Assembly (NCBI GenBank): GCA_905182985.1
Contig: CAJJDN010000005.1
Coordinates: 611,791 to 674,017, forward strand
DNA from: Paramecium sonneborni
Lineage: Eukaryota; Ciliophora; Oligohymenophorea; Peniculida; Parameciidae
Direction: 5' to 3'
DNA: 62,227 nucleotides
Shown: positions 46,456 to 58,959 of the stretch, one piece after another
How the letters are laid out: each line of letters begins with the position of its first letter
Position numbering within the stretch: position 1 is the stretch's first letter
Notes under the pieces: model-generated
Databases searched by the model: none
Told to the model about the DNA's origin: nothing
Seen by the model: the letters and a program-made list of their open reading frames with translations, nothing else
Position numbers and translations under genes: made by a program

Positions 46456-46659
46456 TTCAAATAATAATTAAAATCTTTAATTTATTTTTAAATTATTACT
46501 CAATCCATTCATTCACATATATCAATTCTATCTACTTTATATCTAAATAACTTTACTTTCTTCATTTTATATACTCAACTCTCATTATTTTCACTTATTA
46601 CAATATTCCCCTTTAAAAAGAACTTATTTTACTCTCAAATCTCTTTTAATTAATTATAA

Positions 46660-47145
46660 ATGAAACACTACAAAAAATAAAAACTGGATGCTTAATTATT
46701 CAATGTTGAAAAAGTTGTAGGAAAGAGATATGACCCTGAAACTAATGAATTATAATATTGTATTAAATGGGAAGGTTATCCTGATGAAGAAAATACTTGG
46801 GAACCTGTACATAATCTTTCAAATGTTCTATCATTTATTTAAGAATATGAAGCTAATCACATTACTTATAAAAAAAAACCTAAAGTACTTATTGATGATA
46901 AAAAACTTAAATAACTCCTCCTCAACAAACTAAATCAATTTCTAGAATAAATGGCACCTAAGTATGAATTGTAAGAAATCAACTTGAGTGATTTCGATAG
47001 CTCAGAAGAAAACAAAGATTAGCAACAACAACAATAAGAAACTGAACCTAAAACTATGCCAGAACCATATTAACCAAAATCTCATATTTTAACTCAAGGC
47101 TTTCATTGGTGTCCTTAAAATTATCAATCTAATATTGATTATTGA
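46660..47145 (+). CDS. HP1-like chromodomain protein, 161 aa
   Basis: A single frame from MKHYKKQKLDAQ to TGA 47143-47145. The chromodomain occupies residues 14-65: FNVEKVVGKRYD, then [23 protein letters not shown], including the Trp and Tyr of the methyl-lysine cage (the first cage position is Phe). The rest is a Lys-rich patch (TYKKKPKVLIDDKKL), an acidic segment (SDFDSSEENKD), a Gln run and a C-terminal tail (FHWCPQNYQS). No chromoshadow domain is seen. It probably binds H3K9- or H3K27-methylated chromatin, which ciliates use in genome rearrangement and silencing. The window's other chromodomain gene (26583) is a separate, longer type. Confidence 0.88.
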
Positions 47146-47554
47146 AAATATCATGCCAAAATTTTGTGCTTATTAGACGCTTTTAATTAAATTCTTCTTA
47201 ATATTTCTTCATTTTTAATTTCACTTTATTAAATCAAATCTAACGCATAACTCTAGCATTCTTCAACTAATCTTATTTATATTTAATATTTTACATTATT
47301 CTATCCTTTTTCAACTTTTACTTAATTTACAAAATTCCTATTTCTAATCTTAAAATTATTCTCTCAAATTAATTGATACAAAATCTCAAGATATATCTAT
47401 TAAAATATTTTTTTCAAATGAAACTTTATGAAATATCAAATTCACTTTTTTAATATTATTTTATTCTATTTATAATTAAATAATTAGGTAAACTTAGACA
47501 TATATAATTTAATTCAACTTACTTATTTTATTTATTCCTTTTATATTCATAAAT
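47146..47554. other. Intergenic region
   Basis: About 400 AT-rich bases between two plus-strand genes; nothing recognisable. Confidence 0.4.
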
Positions 47555-48376
47555 ATGGAGACAATTTAAAAATATTTAAAAAATTAATTTATTAGAAATT
47601 TTATTCTTACATTAGGTACATCAAATGTGACGGATTTTTAGGTAAGACTGGATGAAATGGCAAGTCGAAGCAAGAAATTTCAAACAGATCTAAATAAAAT
47701 ACGGCGTTTCTGCTGTAAATAAATTGACAGTCAGTAAAAGAACTAAATTGAATTAAGCTTAGACATGAGGCATCTATAACTCTTTGATAAAATTATATCC
47801 AGAAATACTATTATGATCTTCATAGTCAGTGGGTTTCAACACTTTAAGATATCAAAAACATAAATATATTAATTTTTGTATGCTTAAATACTATTGAGAT
47901 AATTCTTAAAAATAAATGCTAATCTTATTGAGCTTAGGATATTTTTTGACTGCTTGATATCATATTAAAATTTAAGTGATCATGAATAATTTCCACCTAT
48001 AATAAAGATATGGTGGGGTAATTTAAAAAGAGACTAAAGAAATAATATTCTTAATTTATTATATTTAATTAGTCCAATAAATCTTTTCTTTATCTTTGAA
48101 ACTAATCTAATTTTGTTGTTATTTTTAATTAGTATAAATTCAAGCAATCATCCAAATAACTTAGTTTAAATACAGATTTCCAGAGAGGTAAAGAGTATTT
48201 GATTTCATTTATCTAAGTTACCATTTGAAATATATTAACATATATTAACAAAGATGACACCCGAATTTAAGTTAGAATTATATTTTAGATTTGAACCGTG
48301 ATTTAATTTGATGAAAGTTTTATTAAGACGAATAGGTGAATTGAAGAAAGGATTTGCAATGTGTCTAGGTAGTTGA
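47555..48376 (+). CDS. Hypothetical protein, about 253 aa
   Basis: Starts METIQKYLKNQF. The first 215 codons are open, and two 30-nt introns (from about 48187 and 48300) extend the frame to TGA 48374-48376 with an exact codon count. Features: ARSKKFQTDL-like basic helix near residue 40, a hydrophobic stretch near residue 180 (ILNLLYLISPINLFFIF), and an F-box-like LPFEIYQHIL near residue 215. The similarity to an F-box is slight. No firm family. Confidence 0.4.
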
Positions 48377-48582
48377 TTTTATTTACTTTATAACAAATAA
48401 AATAAGAGTACATTGTAGTTTTTGAAATGAAGGTAAAATATATTTAATAATTCTGTCTGCATTATGATAATATATAAATAAGAATAAATAAAAAGTATAT
48501 TTTAAATTATATAATAGAAATTGATATGAGCAAAATTTATATACAATCCACTTGATTAATTTTGAACATTATTTATAAATTA

Positions 48583-49807
48583 ATGATTTTATCATAATAA
48601 AATTATGATGGATACAAAGAGTTTGATATGAACAGAAAGTTGAAAGAAGAGGAGAAATCTATTAGAACGATGAAATAAGAGATTATGAAATAATAATTAA
48701 TTGAATAAAAATAATTATAAGAGTAAAGAAAAAAGGAGTTACAGCTATAAAAATAAAAGGAAGATGAAGAGTAGATTTAATTAATTCGTTAAAAGTAAGG
48801 AGAAGAAAAAAGCCAATAAATATAAAACAGAGAAACCACTAAATAAAATTTATAACAACAGAACTATCTAATTTTGAATCATTAGAAACTAATAATTGAT
48901 GAAAAGGTAAAAAACAAATTAATTATATTAGAAATAAGAAGCCTTAAAAATAGAAAACGATATTATCAATAATGCTATAAATGGATTGTCAATGGAAGAA
49001 CAAATGAGAAGATAGAAAAGAGAAATGTAAAAATAAATTGTTGAATAATAAATGAAAGAATTACAATAAAGAAAAGAGAAAGAAAGAAAAGATAAGGAAT
49101 TTGAATAATTAATATATTAGGAACAAACTTAAAATGAATCACAAAGAATTTAAAAACAAGAAGACTCTTACAGAAATGTAACTTAATTCTAAAATTATTA
49201 AATTAGTATTACCAAAAATTGGCAGAAAGATAAAATGTACTATAAGATATTTATAGACAGAAGGTTGATAATCCAAAAATGTAATTGGATTATATAATTA
49301 ATAAATAAGTAAAGGAAAGGTAAGATAAGGAAGAAAATGAATATTTAACTAAAAGATAATAATAGTAAAAGTAAAAAGAAACTTATTAAAATGGATTAGC
49401 CAATTAAATATAAGAGAAAAATGAAAAAAAAAGATAGGAAGAAAATATAAAAGAACAAAGAAAATTAGAAATATTATAAGCGTCTATATAGTTTGAAGAA
49501 TAACAAAGATAAGAAAGATTAAGGAAGAGAGAAATTTAATAGTAATATCATACATAATTATCTACAATTGTATATAATAAAAAATTATTATTAATAGAGT
49601 TAATCTTAGAGTTAAGGTAATGGAATTTTGAATACAGAAATTTCTTAATCAAATGTTTACAATCCATTAACAAACCCGAATCCTAATTAAATTCAAAATC
49701 CTTATATACTTCGTTAAATATAATATAATAATTCTAGTCTCTAATAATCGCCATCCATGAACTAATCAAAATTAGCTTCTTTTGGTAAAAGCAGTTTAAT
49801 AAATTGA
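48583..49807 (+). CDS. Trichoplein/CFAP-like coiled-coil protein, about 380 aa
   Basis: Starts MILSQQNYDGYKEFDMN at 48583; introns of 25, 29 and 28 nt give an exact frame to TGA 49805-49807. Residues 15-300 are nearly unbroken coiled coil of Glu, Lys, Gln and Arg (KQEIMKQQLIEQKQLQ, QKLAERQNVLQDIYRQKV). A short Asn/Pro/Ser-rich tail follows (NVYNPLTNPNPNQ, ASFGKSSLIN). Proteins of this kind sit on cilia, basal bodies or intermediate-filament-like arrays. The phrase QxLAxRQxxLQxxYRxQ is common in ciliary coiled-coil proteins, but no specific orthologue is claimed. Confidence 0.65.
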
Positions 49808-49931
49808 AATATATTCATATATCAATGATAGTATTACATAATTATAATAAGATGCTAGAAATAATAATCTAAATATTCTACTTAATTTTAATTAAGAAAA
49901 ATATGTATACTTATATATATAATTTATTGAA

Positions 49932-50918
49932 ATGAAAAGCTTGATGCAAATGATGTAAGTAAATAATAAATTAGGACTAACACAGCATATAAATTAGATA
50001 AAATGTTAAGTGAGGAAATTAAGATTGATGAACTCATGTATATATTTGGTTAGGAAATACAGAATGCTGAAACTTTTAATTAAAAGAAAGACACTCTTAT
50101 TTGGTTTAGTTATAGAGCTAACATTTAGTTTGAAGGCAATTCAATATCAGATTAAGGATGGGGTTGTTTATTACGTGTAGGATAGATGATGTTAGCAGTA
50201 TTATTCTATTAAATATAAGAGAATGCTTTAATGAGAGAATGCAAGATTTTAGCCATTAATAAAACAAAATCAATGATCATTAATTTATTTGATGATAACT
50301 AAGAGTATTCTAGTATAGCTCCATTTTCAATTCAATAAATAATCAAAAGAGCCTCTAAAAATCTAAATATGAAAATTGGGGATTGGTATACAGGACCAAA
50401 AATTATGAGTGTTATTGAAGATCTAAATAAATATAACATGAACATTAAATAAATTAAAATAGTTAATTTTCTAGAATAGTGTATTTTAGAATCATAAATT
50501 GATTTATAGTTTTAGAAGCCACATTTATTAATTATTCATGCTATTATTGGAGATAAATATTTAGGATAATTAGAAATTCATTATTTGTAGTAACATATGT
50601 TAATATCTTAATTTGCTGGAGCTATTATTGGAAAAAATAATAAAGCCTTCTTTCTCATAGGATTTTAAAAAAATAATGCAATTTATATGGATCCTCATTA
50701 TGTTTAGGTAAAAATTAATTAATTTTGTATAGGAAAGTAATAAAGTCTAAATGGAATGTAATCTAAAATGTTAACCAATTAAAAATTTAAATGGAACAAT
50801 AGCATTGGCATTCTATATTTCAAATTATCATGAATACATATAATTTAAGAAATAAATTAATTTTTAATAAGGATCTATATTTAGTATATTAGAAGATTCA
50901 GGATAATAGTTTACTTGA
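49932..50918 (+). CDS. Autophagy cysteine protease ATG4, 313 aa
   Basis: Atg4 trims and delipidates Atg8 during autophagosome formation. The peptidase C54 signature is clear: YRANIQFEG, then SDQGWGCLLRVGQMM with the catalytic Cys, LNMKIGDWYTGPK, AIIGKNNKAFFLIGF and NAIYMDPHYVQ with the catalytic Asp and His. The C-terminal ALAFYISNYHEY matches the family end. Introns of 20 nt (near 49955) and 25 nt (near 50710) give exactly 314 codons from ATG 49932 to TGA 50916-50918. All catalytic residues are present. Confidence 0.93.
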
Positions 50919-50976
50919 TTTTATATTTAGATATTAAAAGTTTATATTAAATAGAATATTTATAATAATAAAATTA

Positions 50977-51661
50977 ATGTCATTGTAAGAATTTTAAGAT
51001 TAGTAGAATTCAGATGCAATAAATTTATAAATAAAGGATAATATCATCAAAGAAAAGGGTAAAGATGTTATGAAAGTAAAATCAGAAGAAATCAAATAAA
51101 ATCAAAAATTAGAAATAGTGAATAATTTTTTTTCAGACCAAATAGGATTTGAAATTTAGAAATTAGAGATAATTATTAATCCAGATGAGAAATAAGAAAT
51201 ATCAAAATTAATAAAATCGAACCTTGAGAAAATTAAATTTTCTAACGATGAAACCATTCTTTAAGTATAGTGTGGTTGATATTATTAGTTAATAATAGTT
51301 GTTAGTGCTATTATAAATCAATAGAAACTTGTCAAAAATTACAATTTGGTAATTGAAAATAAAAAAGAAAATTAAAATAAAGTTCATGCTTTAACTTAAT
51401 AAATAGAATTCACTAAAAATTAAATTAAAAGTTTAAAAACAAATGTAAAAATCTCCTAATATTTAGTTAATTAGAAATAATTTAGATCTTGAGAAATTGA
51501 ATGCAAATGATTCTTTAGATGAGAATATTAAAGACTTTTTATCAGAAAAGTTATCAATGTAATTCCCTTAGGATCTTACTAATCCAAAAGATTTAATTAA
51601 ATTGACAATTAATTTAGAATTTATAAATGAGTAAGAGATAAATAATAGACAATAAAGTTGA
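50977..51661 (+). CDS. Hypothetical charged helical protein, about 212 aa
   Basis: Starts MSLQEFQDQQNSDA. Introns of 24 nt (near 51264) and 22 nt (near 51443) give exactly 213 codons to TGA 51659-51661. Almost entirely Lys/Glu/Asn/Ile helices (GKDVMKVKSEEIKQNQKL, KQEISKLIKSNLEKIKF) with no Cys cluster or membrane segment. No family recognised. It lies 58 nt after ATG4 on the same strand. Confidence 0.55.
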
Positions 51662-51731
51662 TCAATTGATATTATATAGAAATATTTATAAATAAAAAAA
51701 TTTTATTATTAATTGTTATTATTTTGGATAA

Positions 51732-52654
51732 ATGTAATAACGAGATTAAGTAGAAGTAAGTTATAATTAGTAATAAAAAATAGGATAAAAAGCCGTTAAT
51801 GGAAGGAATATATGATATGTTTGTTAGAAAATCAGCTATAACAAATACTTTATAATAAGTAATTTCAATTACAGAGCCGGTAATAAATAAAGGGCCTAGT
51901 ATTGAAGAATAGTAACTTTAGATATAGGAATATTAATTGAAGTATTTGTTAGTGTTAGGAATTCATTTTGGTGTAGCTCTAATAATCATAGGATTATTAG
52001 GATATTTCAATTTAAGCGAATAAATATAATAAATACCTTTTATTATTTGGGTTGTTCTTTTGATGCTTTACATTTTATCATTGGCATTAGCCTAATTTAG
52101 TGAATCAACTTCATAAAAATAGCCTAAAAACGTATTTTTATTTGTAAAATTTATAAATTAATAAAAAGGGAGTTAGTTCTATAGTGAGATAATTTTGGTT
52201 TGTTTATGTGGTTGTGATTTACCCAGAATTGAATTTTGGTATGATCTTAGGTGTTATTTTTATGAATTTAATAATAATATCACTTTGTTTTCATTTAGAT
52301 AAATCAGAGGGGATTAAAAATTGTTTCCTTGTTTCTGATTAACCTTGGAGAATATCATTTGTGCTTTTATTTGAGATATTATTTGTTGGTTTATATTTGA
52401 ACATATAGGATGCTTTGTCAGCAATCATATGGTAAATTAATTAAGATATTATAATTAATAGGATAATAGTATTATTTTTCTTATATTCATTTATGTTGTT
52501 GAATATATAATTGGTAGAGTTTAGAAGACATCTGGCTAAAAATGGAAATATCTATTTTTTATCATAACTGTACTTTGATGGTGATATAGTGTTTCCATGT
52601 TATTTCTTGGAGCATCATTTAGCATGTAGTTGCGAAAGAAGTATTCTAAAATGA
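51732..52654 (+). CDS. Multi-pass membrane protein (TMBIM/LFG-like in layout), about 289 aa
   Basis: Starts MQQRDQVEDKKPLMEG; introns of 28 and 25 nt give exactly 290 codons to TGA 52652-52654. After a 75-residue cytosolic N terminus there are about six hydrophobic segments: YLLVLGIHFGVALIIIGLLG, IIWVVLLMLYILSLALA, FWFVYVVVIYP, LGVIFMNLIIISLCF, ISFVLLFEILFVGLYL and IIVLFFLYSFMLL. This resembles Bax-inhibitor-1/lifeguard proteins in number and spacing, but the family's conserved acidic pore residues were not identified. A generic transporter or channel is possible. Confidence 0.55.
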
Positions 52655-52688
52655 ATATTAATAAAAATAAAATAAACATTTGAATTAT

Positions 52689-53868
52689 TCAATTCTAATT
52701 GATTGGACCATCTCCAATAGAAGTCCAAAACTGTTAACTTGGAATTATGTACTTAGATTTAGTAAATAGATTTTCTAATATATATTTATGTTATTTTACA
52801 TGCATTTGCTAAGAAATTCTTAAAAGATAACAGTTCATCATTATGAATCAACAAAACTGCATGAGCACCTGCATCAAATGTATAACCAACAATATTTTTA
52901 GCATTCCTATTATAAATATGAACCATTTAAATTATTTGTCTAGAGAAATCATTTAAATATAATAGTGGAGGATATGTATCCATACATGTAGCATGAAATT
53001 AATTACTATCTTTAATTATTATTTCCATCACTTTATTAAAATCTTGATTTTCTAAAGCTGTTTACAATTCTTGGATATGTTATTCAACAAATTGTCTAAC
53101 TCTTCCTTAAATTAATTTACTAGTTTCCCAGGTCATTTTCATACCATCCTTTGATAGTACATCTTTTTAACCTTAATGTGTATCTGTTAATATGACAATC
53201 GAAACTTTATCTTTCAACCATCTGCTATTTTGAATTTCATAAGGCAAACATCTTTTACTTTCCAGATTAATAGTTTCTTGATCGCATTTATCTAAGTTGT
53301 TTAATTAGACTCCTGGAAATAATACAAAGTTGCCATACAAACATCGACATGCACTTCCTGAACCAATTCTGCTTAGATATCTAACATCAATGTTAGTCTT
53401 TAAAATATCTTATAAACATAATGCCAAAGCTGATAATCCTGATGATGATGAAGCTAATCCACTGCCAGTAGGAAATGAATTATTTGATTCAACTCTAATT
53501 CCATATTTATCAATATCTGGTATTAGCTATCCTAATAATTTATCAGAAGGGGAATTCTTGTATCTATTACATGTTAATTATTTAGATTGTTGTATTTGTT
53601 CTCTAAATATATTGAACAGTCTTTCAATTCTATTACTTATAGCAAAGTCTTTTCCATTTATAAGTAATTCATTTTTATGTGATTCTGGATTCAAAGTTAA
53701 CGTAGTTGTTGTAAATATATCTTTAGGATTTAAAGTCACTCCTATATTGGTATTTAATGGAATAATTTCTTTTTCATTCCATTTTCCCCAATATTTTATT
53801 AACCCTATATTTGGAGCAGTTTTGAATGAAGATGTAAGGGTTAATTTCTTATTTAATTATGTGAACAT
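52689..53868 (-). CDS. MVD: Diphosphomevalonate decarboxylase (mevalonate pathway), 384 aa
   Basis: Catalyses ATP-dependent decarboxylation of mevalonate diphosphate to isopentenyl diphosphate. Starts MFTQLNKKLTLTSS at 53868. Family blocks in order: TAPNIGLIKYWGKWNEKEIIP, NTNIGVTL, NSFPTGSGLASSSSGLSALA (GHMP-kinase phosphate loop), RIGSGSACRCLYGNFV, VILTDTHQG, TWETSKLIQGRV, NQFHATCMDTYPPLLYLND and YTFDAGAHAVLL. Removing a 25-nt intron near 52780 restores the C-terminal FWTSIGDGP and gives exactly 385 codons. All recognisable catalytic regions are intact. It shows that the organism makes isoprenoids by the mevalonate route. Confidence 0.95.
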
Positions 53869-54084
53869 AAATATAATTATTTATTTAATATTTCCTCTTA
53901 TATTATTTTTTACCAATAATGAAAATAAATTAAATTAAAAACAATAGAATTAAAATATAAACTAATTACAAAAGAATTACTACTAAATCATCTAAAACTA
54001 AACTATTAATTCTCATAAATTGTTTAAATATAGAATAAGCAATTTGATATATTAAAAATGTAAAATTTTATCTATCATAGAAAT
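53869..54084. other. Short spacer between two minus-strand genes
   Basis: About 215 AT-rich bases with no gene. It should hold the promoter of the MVD gene and the terminator of the FAM135-like gene. Confidence 0.4.
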
Positions 54085-56115
54085 TCATTTAAAATAATCT
54101 CCTAAGTTATAAATTATGTATTAATTGAGGAAATGTGATTCCAAAATGGCAATATGAGCTTTTCTTCCTAGAAATGTATCAAAATCACTAAAAACAATAA
54201 ATAAAATACATACCCATCATAGAATTTATAATCTATACTAATTCTTAAGACTTCATTTTAATGTAATTATCTTAAAATATTAGTAGCCATTTCATTATGT
54301 TTTTATTCATTATTAATACCTGATACTTTCATTAATAGACTACTTTCACTATTAACATAATGATCTTATTAAGAACCAAATAAAATAATATTTTTGAATT
54401 TATCCATTCCTGGTAATAACGATAGTTTAAGTAATGTATCATCATAACAATTTAATTGAGATAAACTTTAAGATTTTTTTAATTTTTAGAAAAACCACAT
54501 ACCAAATTTAATTAATGGTCTTTGATTAGTCACATTACCTAAATGTGGAGTTCCTAATGTTAAGAAAGTATGGAATTCAAAATCTAAATAAGGTAATGCT
54601 GCTCTAATAATAAGTCCTCCTAATGAATGTCCAATAAATGATATTACTAATTTGTCTGTATAAGACCATGTTGCAATATAATTTTTGATTTCATCACTAA
54701 GATATTTACCCATTTACAATATATCTCCTTCAGTATTTTATTAATTACAAAGTGACACCAATAACATATGTTAAGGAAATCTTAAACACATATAATTTTC
54801 AAGTAATCTCATATCGTATGAATGACCTTAATATCCATGTACCAAAACAATCAGATGCAATTTAGATCTTGATAATTAAAATGTTTATCTTGTAACATAA
54901 TGTTTTTCAACTATCATCAATTTATCTTTAATTTCATCTATTATTTTAACATCAACTATTTTAGATGGTCCTTAAAGTAATAATTTTTAATATTCTAATC
55001 TTTTACTTTATAAGTCTGCTTACTCTTAACTTTATTTCTATTATTAAGGAATCATTGTGTATTAATGATCTACTACTGGAATTACTTCTTTTTAAGTAAA
55101 TGCAGAATATCTATTCTAAAAATTACTTAATGATTCTTTCTTCATTTATCTTAATATTTTTTAATGTCCTAATTTTAATCCAATTACTATTTTATGCCAT
55201 AATTAATTTATTGTACTTTTTAATACTTTAAATTCATTTGCCATAACTTTACTAATTAATTATGTATTTTGTTCACTTTTTAATAATGAATCAGCACTAG
55301 ATAAAGGTAAAACTTAGAAATTTTTAGTTTATCTTAGATTATATTACATTCCTCCACTACTACTTGGTCTTTCTATCTCCAATTCCATATTATAATAAAA
55401 TGTTTGCATATTTCTATAACATATTTTTAGAGGTTCTAATACTTTATTATATAATTATCTCATATTTATATGCTAATGTTAATCTATTTCTTATTTATTC
55501 TCTTATAACACTTACTATAATTATATATCAAAACTTGTTAAAGAACAAAGAACCTAAACATTTCTATATTAATTATACCATTATATTTAATAAACTAAAG
55601 TGATCTTCACCTAATATTACAGGAACATATTCATATATCCCATTTTATGAATTTTCAATCTTAAACTTTGCCATTGATATACTTTAAAATGACACAATTT
55701 TTTATGTTAAATCATAATACATTAATTCAATCTCCAAAAAACAAGGTTATTCTTTTAAATTATGCGGAATTACTCCACTGAATCTACATCCATTTTTTAT
55801 ATCAAACTTTTCCTTACCTTTTTATAATATTTATTACTTCCTCTGTCCATTATCTCAATAAAAATGCATCGCTCATATAAAAATTATCTATTATGTGTTA
55901 TGGCAAATATTGCTATTCATTTCTTTTAAATAACAAAGTTTCTTTCGGTGTTAAAGGTATTTTCAAATTTTGGGACTGCAATACTCAAAATCATTTACAC
56001 TCTATATATATAAATTGATCCTTATTTGATACATTCCCTCATCCAATAAAAAAATCCCTATTGTTTTAAGAGAATCCACAAAAACTATAAATTCAATTAT
56101 TGCTTTTGCTTTCAT
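54085..56115 (-). CDS. FAM135/DUF676-type putative serine esterase, about 640 aa
   Basis: Starts MKAKAIIEFIVFVDSL at 56115. The N-terminal 250 residues match the FAM135 N-terminal domain (FIVFVDS...GMYQIRI, CFLEIELMYYDL). A linker of variable content follows, then the C-terminal alpha/beta-hydrolase: HLIVLVHGYQGHSYDMRLLE (oxyanion region), VISFIGHSLGGLIIRAAL (nucleophile elbow GHSLGG) and FLTLGTPHLG. A late His region is expected in the terminal LGRKAHIAILESHF. Introns include 23 nt near 55980, one near 55810 whose exact borders I did not settle, and 26 nt near 54200. Family members are predicted lipases/esterases; substrate unknown. Confidence 0.82.
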
Positions 56116-56262
56116 TATTATTTTATTTATTAACTTTACTTTTATATATTATTTTAAATTCTTTTGCTTTAAAAAAAATATTCAAATTTTTAGTTTATTT
56201 GGTTTAAAAAATAAAAATTACATGAAGTACAGAAATAAATCTTTAAAAACTAAGATTATTTC

Positions 56263-57727
56263 ATGAAGGATGATTCAAAAATTTCTTAATCTAAAAAGGA
56301 TTATTATTAAAAAATGGAAATCTAGATTATAAAAAAAAGGATATAAAATTACATTGTAATAATTATAAAAAACGTTTAATTTATTTTATTCTTTTATTTG
56401 TTGTTCTAAGAAGAGAGTAATTACATTAGAGAAGTTTATAAGAATAATTTCAATATTTTAAAGAAAATGATAAATTAAGTGATTTATTTTCTGAATTATA
56501 AATATATAATAATAAAATAATGAAATTAGGAACTCTATTGAAGCTTTTTAATCAATAAGATGAATAATAAGTTGGATTCATATAATTAGAGCAAGTTGAT
56601 AAGATTTTATTTAATATTTATGAATGCAATAAGGAATGTAAATAAATTCTAATATTATAGATTAAATTTATTTTGATAATCTTCTGTTAAAAGGATGCAA
56701 AGAATTTTCGATAGAAGATATTATAATGCTTATAACAGAAATAGATTATTATGAAGAATTAAGACAATCTGTAATATAATAATAGCAAGAATAAAGTTTA
56801 AATTAAATATAAAGTGAAATGCTTATAGCATAAATAGAGGTAAATTAACGTGATAGAAGAAGGATAGATTATTTAAATAATCCTTATATAAATAATTTAG
56901 TTGCAATGTTGAAAGATTATTATAAAATCTGTTGTAAGAATGGAGATGTTAAGGAAATGAATAGAATAGAAAATAGAATACAGCAAATAAAAACAAAATA
57001 ATAAAAAAGATGGAAAAACTACATAAATTAATTACAAAAATACTAAGAAACTTTGATTTAAAAAACAGCATTTGAAAATTAATATAATTAATAGAAAAAA
57101 TGGAATGAGTTTGTTATAGATTTTTAGAATAGTAGATTCTACAAATTTAATATGCTTCTTGTAAAATATTATTAAATATTAATAGGAATAACAAAAAAAA
57201 ACAATATAAGAGATGAGCAAATAGTTTTAAGAAGAGCTTTAACCAAAAGTTTTCAAAGTATCAAAATAAGTATTAGATATGAGATCTAAATAAAAATAAT
57301 TGTTAAAATTAAAGGAATTTTAGTAGGCAGAAAAAGTAAAAGAAGAAGCAGATTTGCTTGAATATTTAGAAAAGAAATAATAAGAAATGATTGTAATATA
57401 ATTTAAATACGTAAATAGTTAAAATCAAAAGTAAAAAATAAGTTAAAAGTATTAAAAAAAAGACAATCGTATTAGATATCAGCATTTATGTAGAAAGTAG
57501 CTAGTGAATAAGCAACTCATTTATTGCAAAAATAAGCAAATGAAAATAGATGGATTAATATAAATAAGCATTGTGTTTAAGATATTAATGAGAGATTTAA
57601 TAAAGATAGGATTATAACATTAGCATCAAGAAGATCTTTTGATGCTTGTAGACTTAGAATAAGAAGTGCCAATCCTTAAGTATAAAAGACTAATATTTCT
57701 CATTAATAGAATTCTTAATATGAATGA
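56263..57727 (+). CDS. Hypothetical coiled-coil protein, about 470 aa
   Basis: Starts MKDDSKISQSKKDYY. Protein-like codons run to TGA 57725-57727 with several small introns, one clear at about 56639-56661 (23 nt); others, near 57230 and 57440, are not fully placed. Segments: GCKEFSIEDIIMLITEIDYYEELR (EF-hand-like shape without clear Ca2+ loop), IENRIQQIKTKQQKRWKN, KVKEEADLLEYLEKKQQ, and a C-terminal HLLQKQANENRW...SFDACRLRIRSANP. Typical of ciliate cytoskeletal coiled-coil proteins; no family assigned. Confidence 0.5.
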
Positions 57728-57841
57728 ATACATTTAATAATTCTACTTAAATATCTTTAATTTAAGAAAATAATAGAATAATTTATTATTAAAATCTAAC
57801 AAGTTATTTATAAAGATATATAACTATAAATGAATAAAAAT

Positions 57842-58875
57842 TCATTTTTATGTTTTAGATTATCTTTCAACCCTGATTCTTGATACTTCTAAATATTTTT
57901 GTTATGCAAATTTCTTTCTGACTGCTTGTAGATTGGATTTATCTGAGGATTATAGTACTAAACACATTTCTTTAGCACAGAATCTTAGTTCTTATTCACT
58001 ATAACCTGTGGTATTTTACATTTCTTCATTCCAAGATTAAGGAGTCTTTCTATGAATATATAATTTTGATACCTTATTTTATGAACTAAATATATAGCAG
58101 ATGAACTTAAAAAGGATGGCTTATAATTCATAAATTTAATATCAACTATTGAAAGTTCTAATAAATATTATGCTAATAATAAATTTTTAGTATCTAAACC
58201 AGCAATTCTTCCAAATCTCTATAAAAAACAATAACTAGATGGTTAAGTAATTGAGAAATCTAAAACCTATAAAATTTGACCTTCCATATCTAATACATCT
58301 TATTTTGTATATGCATTATCTGTTATATAAACAAAGTCTTTTAAATCTGGAGGATATATTTCTTCATACTTACAAGCTATAAATAATGAAGCTACTCCAA
58401 CTAATTATAATTGTTATCTTGTTGTTTTTTGAATATTCAAAAATCTATCAATTAAATATGATGTTATATATAAAGTCTCATCCCTTAATTTAAATTTTAA
58501 ATGAACATCAACTAACCAATCAACTAAAATTGATCTCATTCTTGCATTTAAGTCTGGTTATTATTATTCATTCATATAATTATTACTAACCATATATTTC
58601 TATTCTTAACTTAATAAATATTAAAAAATTTCTTAATTGTATAATGGTGTAAATTAAGGATCTTTTAATATTTGCTAATCAAATTAACATAATTAATTTA
58701 TATTAGGTTCTTCTTCCATTTGATTTTCCTTTTCTCCACACCATAAATTAAGTTTTAAATATCTTGGTACTACTGTTAAATGCTTTCCTTTATTTTTGTC
58801 AAAGTTTTCCTTCTAGAATTCACCAGAAGAATTCACTAATTCTTTACCAAAGAATCTATACTATTCTTGAAGCAT
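57842..58875 (-). CDS. Cyclin (B/A type), 336 aa
   Basis: Starts [13 protein letters not shown] at 58875; one 23-nt intron gives exactly 337 codons to TGA 57842-57844. The cyclin box is clear: [20 protein letters not shown] (the MRSILVDWL signature), [38 protein letters not shown], and a second fold with FLQRFGRIAG and [12 protein letters not shown]. It activates a cyclin-dependent kinase in mitotic or meiotic control. No D-box (RxxL) was identified with confidence in the short N terminus. B-type is most likely from the signature. It diverges from the next gene with 84 bases between starts. Confidence 0.92.
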
Positions 58876-58959
58876 TTTACTTATACGTTAAAAATTATAA
58901 TAATCTGTTAAAAAATAATTACAAATCAAATTATTATATAATCATTTAGTATTCTCTAA

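Noticed and set aside
47630..47780. Possible rRNA or structured RNA fragment (gtgacggatttttaggtaagactgg region)
   Set aside because: It is slightly less AT-rich but shows no rRNA signature and is part of an open coding frame starting at 47555.
53330..53938. Plus-strand 202-codon frame
   Set aside because: Antisense to the mevalonate diphosphate decarboxylase gene, which has conserved motifs.
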